Assembly: GCF_000155735.2 (NCBI RefSeq)
Contig: NC_020909.1
Coordinates: 1-64,000 of the forward strand
Length of the DNA: 64,000 bases
Origin: Octadecabacter arcticus 238
Lineage (GTDB): Bacteria; Pseudomonadota; Alphaproteobacteria; Rhodobacterales; Rhodobacteraceae
Direction: 5' to 3'
A program made the translations under genes and the position numbers. Under the pieces are notes generated by a model. It made no database searches, was not told the origin of the DNA, and worked only from the letters and a program-made list of their open reading frames with translations. The first letter of the stretch is position 1, and each line of letters begins with the position of its first letter. This document shows, one piece after another, positions 59,182 through 64,000 of this stretch.

Positions 59182-60925
59182 TTTCTTCCTGTCTGAGTCG
59201 GGTGACCATCTTGAGGTAGGCTTGAATAATATCGGCCTCGGTTACGACGCCAAGAAGGCGGTTGTCCGCAGGATCGACTATGGGCACAGCATCCCCCACA
59301 AAGTTTTCCAACTGTTCCATCGCCTGTAGCACGTTGGTTTTATTGTTGAATACGAGGTCGATGTCATGGACCTTGTTACGGACGGGTGTGCTGGCCTTGG
59401 GATCAAGATCCGAGCGGGAAATGGCCCCAATGAAGGCCCCTGTCTCTGGTTCGCGTAGAAAACCTTGGTTGAAGCCCGTGGCCTTAAGTGCTGAAACAAC
59501 GGCCTCTTCTGTGTCGGAGGGTGCGAAAACGGCGGCATCCGCTTTGGCAAGATCGATCACCAGTAGCGCAGTAAGCTGCGCTTGGTCACGGCCTTTGGAC
59601 AGGTCGATCCCCTGATTTTTCAACTGACGGTCAAACAGCGAGCGACCAAACACGCGGAAGGCCAGTGCGTTGGAAAAGACGACGCAGATCATCGACGCAA
59701 TAGCAAGATCATAGCTGCGCGTCAGTTCAAACACGATCAGTATTGCAGAGAGAGGTGCGCCAATTACTGGACTGGTGACGGCCATCATGGCGCAGACAAC
59801 ATAGATTGAGAAATCTGACAGTGCGAAGCTGAAACCAGCTGACAATATGGTCCAAAAAAGCCCACCGAACAGTGCTCCGATCACGAGGGCGGGGCTGAAT
59901 ACGCCGCCTACAAATCCGAAGCCCAAGCAGAACGCGGTCAGGGCAATCTTACCCAGTATGAATAATGCCAGCTCGTTGGCCGCAAAGGCACCTTCCAATG
60001 TTGAAAAGCGCAAGGTGACTTGCCCCAGCCCGATAATTTCCGGGATCATCAACAGGCAGAGACCCACGACAAGCCCGGCAGCTGCGCCGCGAGCAATTGG
60101 ATAGGCTTTGAAAAGTTGGCCTTTTTGGGCGGCAAAGAGGATCGATCGCATGTATAGCAGCGCCACGAGTGCACATAACAATCCCAATATGGCAAAGAGG
60201 ATAAACTCCTCACCATGGGGAATACTGCTACTTTGGACGACGAGAATTGGCGTTTTTTCAAAGACTACATTAGCCATGAAATATCCCGTTGTTGCGGCAA
60301 CAGTGACGGGAGCGAAAGTCTGCATAGAATAATGCCTAAGTATAACTTCGTGGGCAAAGATCAGGCCTGCAATGGGTGCGTTGAAGGCCGCGGCAATGGC
60401 TGCAGCAACCCCGCAGCTTATGCAGATCGCAGTAAGGTTGGGAATGGAAGTACGCAGTCGCGCGGTGAGCTGACCCAACATGGCACCGAGATAGACCATT
60501 GGTCCGTACTGCCCTACCGATGCACCGATGCTGAGCGAAATCAGCGCGGCTAGCGTTGAGGTCAAGCCGGAGCGGGTTGGCGGCATGTCTGTTTGCAGCT
60601 GAATTGCCTTGATGACGTCCGGTGGACCGGAGGGGCGCCCTCGTGGGTCGATGCGAAAGATCAGTACGGCCACTGCAATTCCGCCCATCATTGGGATGAA
60701 AATGCTAAGCCCTTGAAGGGCAAGAGGTTGGGTGTCGCTGCGAAAGCGGGAGTAGTCACTCACCAGCAGAATATCATTGAGTGCATAGACTGCCGTGGTG
60801 AAACCGATAGCGGCTACGGATGTCACGAGACCAACTAATAAGCCAAGTACAATGATGGTCGCTGCGCGTCTGATTGCCATGGTGATCGAGACTGTAGGAG
60901 TGGGCGGCATGCTAAGCGACGACAT
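59168..60925 (-). CDS. ClC-family anion channel with CBS domains
   Basis: A 585-residue protein with ~10-12 membrane helices of the ClC family (GRPSGPPDVIKAIQL, GGVFSPALVIGALFGGLFW) and two C-terminal CBS domains (GFNQGFLREPETGAFIGAIS, VGDAVPIVDPADNRLLGVVT). The helix-F gating motif, normally GREGP with the proton-coupling glutamate, reads GASVGQYGPMVYLGA, so a tyrosine replaces that glutamate. ClC exchangers need this residue, so this protein is more likely a passive channel. It is coupled to a periplasmic binding protein. Confidence 0.82.
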   Translation of the reverse strand: MSSLSMPPTPTVSITMAIRRAATIIVLGLLVGLVTSVAAIGFTTAVYALNDILLVSDYSRFRSDTQPLALQGLSIFIPMMGGIAVAVLIFRIDPRGRPSGPPDVIKAIQLQTDMPPTRSGLTSTLAALISLSIGASVGQYGPMVYLGAMLGQLTARLRTSIPNLTAICISCGVAAAIAAAFNAPIAGLIFAHEVILRHYSMQTFAPVTVAATTGYFMANVVFEKTPILVVQSSSIPHGEEFILFAILGLLCALVALLYMRSILFAAQKGQLFKAYPIARGAAAGLVVGLCLLMIPEIIGLGQVTLRFSTLEGAFAANELALFILGKIALTAFCLGFGFVGGVFSPALVIGALFGGLFWTILSAGFSFALSDFSIYVVCAMMAVTSPVIGAPLSAILIVFELTRSYDLAIASMICVVFSNALAFRVFGRSLFDRQLKNQGIDLSKGRDQAQLTALLVIDLAKADAAVFAPSDTEEAVVSALKATGFNQGFLREPETGAFIGAISRSDLDPKASTPVRNKVHDIDLVFNNKTNVLQAMEQLENFVGDAVPIVDPADNRLLGVVTEADIIQAYLKMVTRLRQEENATL

Positions 60926-60970
60926 CAGTCTACCGTGAGCCCGAAGAGGGGCGCTTATATGCAGGCTCCA

Positions 60971-62611
60971 TCATTTACTGGCGATCCATGAATCCATCAT
61001 GGATTGCATATATTCGCCTGTTCTCTTGAGGCTGGAAATCACAGCCTCCATGCGTCCGAACTGGATGTTGTAACGTTCGGTCAGCTGTGCGACTTTACTG
61101 TCAATGTCTTCAATCTGAGTTTCGAATTCCAGCAGGTCTTCGTCCAGGGCTGTTTCACGTCGTGCGAGAAGGCCACTGGTGCCAAGCAGGGAGTCGCTGT
61201 AGTCTTGAAGTTGATCTGCGAGGCTTTGGCCATAGCGTACGGTTGTCGTCAGTGATTCATCCGTGCCCAGCGTGATAGTTATGCCCTCCGTGTCACCATC
61301 GTTGGAACGCAGCACGACATTGCCATTGCTGTTGGTGCTGATGGTAAGGGATTGCCCGTCCAGTGTGGCTGTTGCTGTCGAGCTGTCGTAAACCAGATCG
61401 TAGGTACCAGCTTGGGGGGGAGCAAAGGACAGTCCTGAAATGCTCAGGTCCGAGTTTGGAGAGCCGTACGTGGTCGTGAACAGGGCACCCCCGAGATCTG
61501 GGTTCTCCGCCAACGCCTCTGCGAACCGCTCCTCGTTGAGGGTCAGGGTGCCGTCCTGCGCGGTCATGATACCGATCTGGGCAAGATACACGTCGTCTCC
61601 AAAGCCGGTAATTGGTTGCGTGGTGATGTTGCGGATGCTGTCTAGTATAGATTTTGCGGCGACATCCCCGGCCAGTGGGCCAGGCTCTGCTCCGTTGATC
61701 CCGCGTTGCGTGGCTTTGGACAGATAGGATTTCAGTTCGTTCGTGGCGGCAAGAAATTTGGTCACCCGATCCTTGACCGAAGCGCTGGTATCTGACGAGC
61801 TCAGTGTGGATGTACCAACAGCATTGAGGGTGATCTTGTGCCCGGCAAATAGATCTTCGAACACGTTGGAGCTGCGCACGACCGAAATGCCATCCACCAG
61901 AAGGCTTGCATTTTGTGCCTCTGTTTCATTGCTGGTAACGCCCAAGGGGTTTTCCTCTGCATCCATCGTTCCATCGACAGCGCTGTCGGTCATTTGAAGG
62001 ACAGATTTGATGGCGTCAATCGAGACATCGTCGAGCGCGTTTTCCGTACCCTCCTCGGATTTGATGATCAGCGCATAACCAGTCCCAGTATACAGCAACG
62101 AGGCGTTTATTCCATCGATTTCGTTCAGTGCTTCGGTCAGCCCAGTCAGCGTGGCATTATCGCTATCTATCTCGAAGGAAGCGGCGCTATCCCAAGCTTC
62201 TGTATTTAGCGACACACTGGCTTGGTTTATCTCGGTGCTTAGTGTGACGCTCGTGTCGAAGATAAAGCTAAGACTCTGTTTTGAAGCAAGATTTAACACC
62301 TCGACCACGGCAGAGACATCGGTTGCAGTGGATTCCTCTGTAACCTCGATCGATACCTCATCGCTGGAGGATGTGGATGTCCGGGACGCTGTTTCCGCGA
62401 TTGAAGCCATGGAAGATTTTAACAGACCAACTTGTTGTGATAACTGCCCCATTGCAGAAATGGTCGTGTTGGTATCCGTGATCTGGCGTTCGGTGAGCGT
62501 GCGTTCCCCGCTGGTTTCCGCCTCCACAAGACTGCTGGTAAGGCTCTTGAGCTGCAGTCCACTACCAGAGCTGCTGACAGTGGAAAGAACATCCGTTTTG
62601 ATTTCAGCCAT
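60971..62611 (-). CDS. fliD: Filament cap protein FliD
   Basis: A 546-residue protein with the FliD_N segment (GSGLQLKSLTSSLVEAETSG ERTLTERQITDTNTTISAMG) and the FliD_C end (GLLARRETALDEDLLEFETQ ... RYNIQFGRMEAVISSLKRTG EYMQSMMDSW). It caps the growing filament and folds flagellin. The central domain is serine/threonine-rich. A weak sigma-28-like site precedes it. Confidence 0.92.
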   Translation of the reverse strand: MAEIKTDVLSTVSSSGSGLQLKSLTSSLVEAETSGERTLTERQITDTNTTISAMGQLSQQVGLLKSSMASIAETASRTSTSSSDEVSIEVTEESTATDVSAVVEVLNLASKQSLSFIFDTSVTLSTEINQASVSLNTEAWDSAASFEIDSDNATLTGLTEALNEIDGINASLLYTGTGYALIIKSEEGTENALDDVSIDAIKSVLQMTDSAVDGTMDAEENPLGVTSNETEAQNASLLVDGISVVRSSNVFEDLFAGHKITLNAVGTSTLSSSDTSASVKDRVTKFLAATNELKSYLSKATQRGINGAEPGPLAGDVAAKSILDSIRNITTQPITGFGDDVYLAQIGIMTAQDGTLTLNEERFAEALAENPDLGGALFTTTYGSPNSDLSISGLSFAPPQAGTYDLVYDSSTATATLDGQSLTISTNSNGNVVLRSNDGDTEGITITLGTDESLTTTVRYGQSLADQLQDYSDSLLGTSGLLARRETALDEDLLEFETQIEDIDSKVAQLTERYNIQFGRMEAVISSLKRTGEYMQSMMDSWIASK

Positions 62612-62635
62612 TATATCTCTCCAGTACTTTATATT

Positions 62636-62662
62636 TAAACGGATGGAACTGTGCGGTGTTTA
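62636..62662 (-). promoter_or_regulatory. Possible sigma-28 promoter of fliD
   Basis: On the minus strand TAAA-N15-TCCGTTTA keeps the spacing of the fliC promoter and the core CCG, about 25 bases before the fliD start. The -10 half matches less well than at fliC. Confidence 0.4.
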
Positions 62663-62675
62663 GCGGGGCTAAGTG

Positions 62676-63032
62676 CTACATTTTGAATTTGGCGTGTTTG
62701 CAATTGTAGGTTCTGACGATCCTATTGTTGGTGGTCACGACGCGCCCAGTATCCCTCCAGAGCTGGATGCGACCTTTGCCCCAATCGGCGTTGATATACG
62801 TATCTGAGGCGGAGATGATCGTGACCTCGCCAATAGTACTGCCTTCGACTACTCCAGTTGCGCCTTCAAATACATCTGAGAAAACCACGCGGCTGAAAGG
62901 AGCGCTGACAGTGGAGCAATCGTAGCTTTCTTGCGAGAAGCGGCTGAGAAATCGGCACTCTGTGAGGCTGCTCAGCGTCGCGAGGGCCAAAACGAGAGTC
63001 AAAACAAGAGGAAGTGAAGCATATGATGGCAT
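62676..63032 (-). CDS. Hypothetical exported protein
   Basis: A 118-residue protein with a hydrophobic signal-like N-terminus (SLPLVLTLVLALATLSSLTE C) and a beta-rich remainder with cysteines (SYDCSTVS, TYNCKHAKF). The Cys after the hydrophobic stretch could be lipidated, but LSSLTEC is not a good lipobox. It sits between fliD and another unknown gene on the same strand. Function unknown. Confidence 0.5.
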   Translation of the reverse strand: MPSYASLPLVLTLVLALATLSSLTECRFLSRFSQESYDCSTVSAPFSRVVFSDVFEGATGVVEGSTIGEVTIISASDTYINADWGKGRIQLWRDTGRVVTTNNRIVRTYNCKHAKFKM

Positions 63033-63063
63033 CTAGAGGTTCCGTATTGGGGTAGAGCGCATA

Positions 63064-63705
63064 CTAAGTAGTGGCAGACGTGCCAGCCTCCACTTCTATT
63101 GTTGCCTGCGTGGCGTTGTTATTTTCGTCGCCTGTGGCCACTTCAGGGGCCAATTGTGCGATCTGCCTGTCGATCAGGGACAGTCCCGCTGTGGTGCTGA
63201 CGGTGAAGATCGCTCCTTTGGTGAGTTCAATGCCTTCATTAACATGGGTTTTTAGCAATTTGATGCGGAACGTTTTTTCATCGTCCTTGGTGACCATTTT
63301 TTCGGTCGTATCTTTTGTACCAGGCGTGGGCAGTTCTGGGGCGTCGATCTGCGCAGATAATTCTTCAGTGGGCAACTGACTCCGCAACGTGCCCAAGGAT
63401 ACATTGGCATCAGCGTTTTTGCCCATGCGACAACCAATAACGCGCGCGCGCAACACTTCGATACGGGCGGCGAGGATTGCGATCCGAGTGGTTTGATCGG
63501 TGGTATTCCGCAGTAATTCTGATAAGGTGGATGTGGCCAAACGTGCGGGCATATCTGTGAGGTGCTCGATGATGTGCTCCGACAGCTGGTGTACACCATG
63601 TTGTGCTGGCATCTTCGCGATGGGTGTTCCCGCAGCCTTTGAAAGCGCTTTTGCGCGACCTGGTTTGGGGCCTGCGCGCCTAGGGGCCAATTTTTTTTCC
63701 GCCAT
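63064..63705 (-). CDS. Hypothetical basic/acidic soluble protein
   Basis: A 213-residue protein beginning MAEKKLAPRRAGPKPGRAKA, very basic and proline-rich, followed by a helical region (LSEHIIEHLTDMPARLATST) and an acidic threonine-rich C-terminus. No membrane segment. I chose ATG 63705 over 63768, because the longer form would run through the flgB sigma-54 promoter. Divergent from flgB; family not recognised. Confidence 0.5.
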   Translation of the reverse strand: MAEKKLAPRRAGPKPGRAKALSKAAGTPIAKMPAQHGVHQLSEHIIEHLTDMPARLATSTLSELLRNTTDQTTRIAILAARIEVLRARVIGCRMGKNADANVSLGTLRSQLPTEELSAQIDAPELPTPGTKDTTEKMVTKDDEKTFRIKLLKTHVNEGIELTKGAIFTVSTTAGLSLIDRQIAQLAPEVATGDENNNATQATIEVEAGTSATT

Positions 63706-63725
63706 TTTTGTCTCCGCTTGCCGTT

Positions 63726-63741
63726 TGGCACTCAACTTGCA
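63726..63741 (+). promoter_or_regulatory. Sigma-54 promoter of the flgB operon
   Basis: TGGCAC-TCAAC-TTGCA is a full consensus -24/-12 element, 39 bases before the flgB start codon, the same distance as at pomA. Confidence 0.82.
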
Positions 63742-63779
63742 AATATCAGACCAGAATGAATTTTCCACGGGCGATAATC

Positions 63780-64000
63780 ATGAATGCACTCAAAGAGCAC
63801 ATCTCTTTTCAGGCGTCGGCTCTTTCTCTGCGGGAGCGGCGCAACACTATTCTGGCATCAAATATCGCGAATGCGTCGACACCGGGCTATAAGGCGAGGG
63901 ACGTGGATTTCGAACGTGAAATGTCCCGCCAGGTAGGTGAAAGTCCTGTATTTAAAACCAATGCTCGGCACATGGATAGCTTGGCTGGGACGGGTGGTGA
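63780..64000 (+). CDS. flgB: Rod protein FlgB (cut by window end)
   Basis: The first 73 codons of a proximal-rod protein. LRERRNTILASNIANASTPG then YKARDVDFEREM is the N-terminal flg_bb_rod signature of FlgB (N-I-A-N-x-x-T-P-G-Y-K-A-R-D). The remainder, probably followed by flgC and the other rod/hook genes, lies beyond the window. It is driven by a consensus sigma-54 promoter. Confidence 0.9.
   Translation, partial: MNALKEHISFQASALSLRERRNTILASNIANASTPGYKARDVDFEREMSRQVGESPVFKTNARHMDSLAGTGG

Overview
The window reads as part of an extrachromosomal replicon, probably a plasmid or chromid, of an alphaproteobacterium of the Rhodobacteraceae (Roseobacter group). This rests on a Rep_3-type replication initiator with a ParA partition gene at the left edge, a toxin-antitoxin pair, dense nested insertion sequences, and a flagellar gene set whose order and regulators resemble the Rhodobacter sphaeroides fla1 system (RpoN, FleQ, FleT, FliA, FlgM). 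The species assignment is inference, since no rRNA or housekeeping gene is present.

Layout. 0.1-3.2 kb: replication (repB), partition (parA plus a small DNA-binding partner, with upstream repeats) and a ParE/Phd-type addiction module. 3.2-13.0 kb: a mobile-element graveyard holding two ~340-350 bp miniature elements with Tn7/Tn5053-like multi-repeat ends, a truncated TniA-like transposase, a frameshifted IS3 element, an IS91 tail, an ISL3 element with matching inverted repeats, a DUF1403 stub, and an IS256 nested inside an IS66 nested inside an older IS66-like element. 13.0-55.4 kb: a large flagellar cluster. 55.5-58.2 kb: a second copy of the IS66-like element (in-frame stop), itself interrupted by a dead IS110 element. 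58.2-64 kb: a ClC-family channel with a periplasmic binding protein, then fliD, two unknown genes and the start of the flgB operon.

The flagellar genes form several transcription units. On the minus strand: fleT-fliEFGHIJ; fliKLMNOPQR-flhB followed by five small uncharacterised genes; flgP-flgT-(LysM-like)-flgA-flgM-(two small genes); flhG-fliA-(unknown); rpoN; and fliC-tagD-(LicD/fukutin-like)-stf0. On the plus strand: flhA-flhF; fliS-fliT-like-CBS protein-unknown; pomA-pomB followed by an IS21-derived-looking pair; fleQ; and flgB. Recognisable sigma-54 sites (TGGCAC-N5-TTGCA type) lie before flhA, flgP, pomA, fliK, flhG, flgB and the orphan hook-family gene; a sigma-28 site lies before fliC and a weaker one before fliD. 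This gives a coherent RpoN/FleQ/FleT to FliA/FlgM cascade. PomAB-like stators together with FlgT and FlgP (H-ring) proteins suggest a reinforced, perhaps sodium-driven motor.

The most interesting parts are (1) the cassette directly behind flagellin, predicted to make CDP-glycerol and to attach phosphoglycerol and sulfate to flagellin or its glycan; (2) an Arm-domain/IstA-like protein and an IstB ATPase lodged in the stator operon, possibly domesticated; (3) a FlhF/FlhG pair that has lost key GTPase and activator motifs together; (4) five overlapping unknown genes ending the export-apparatus operon; and (5) the families of miniature Tn7-like elements.
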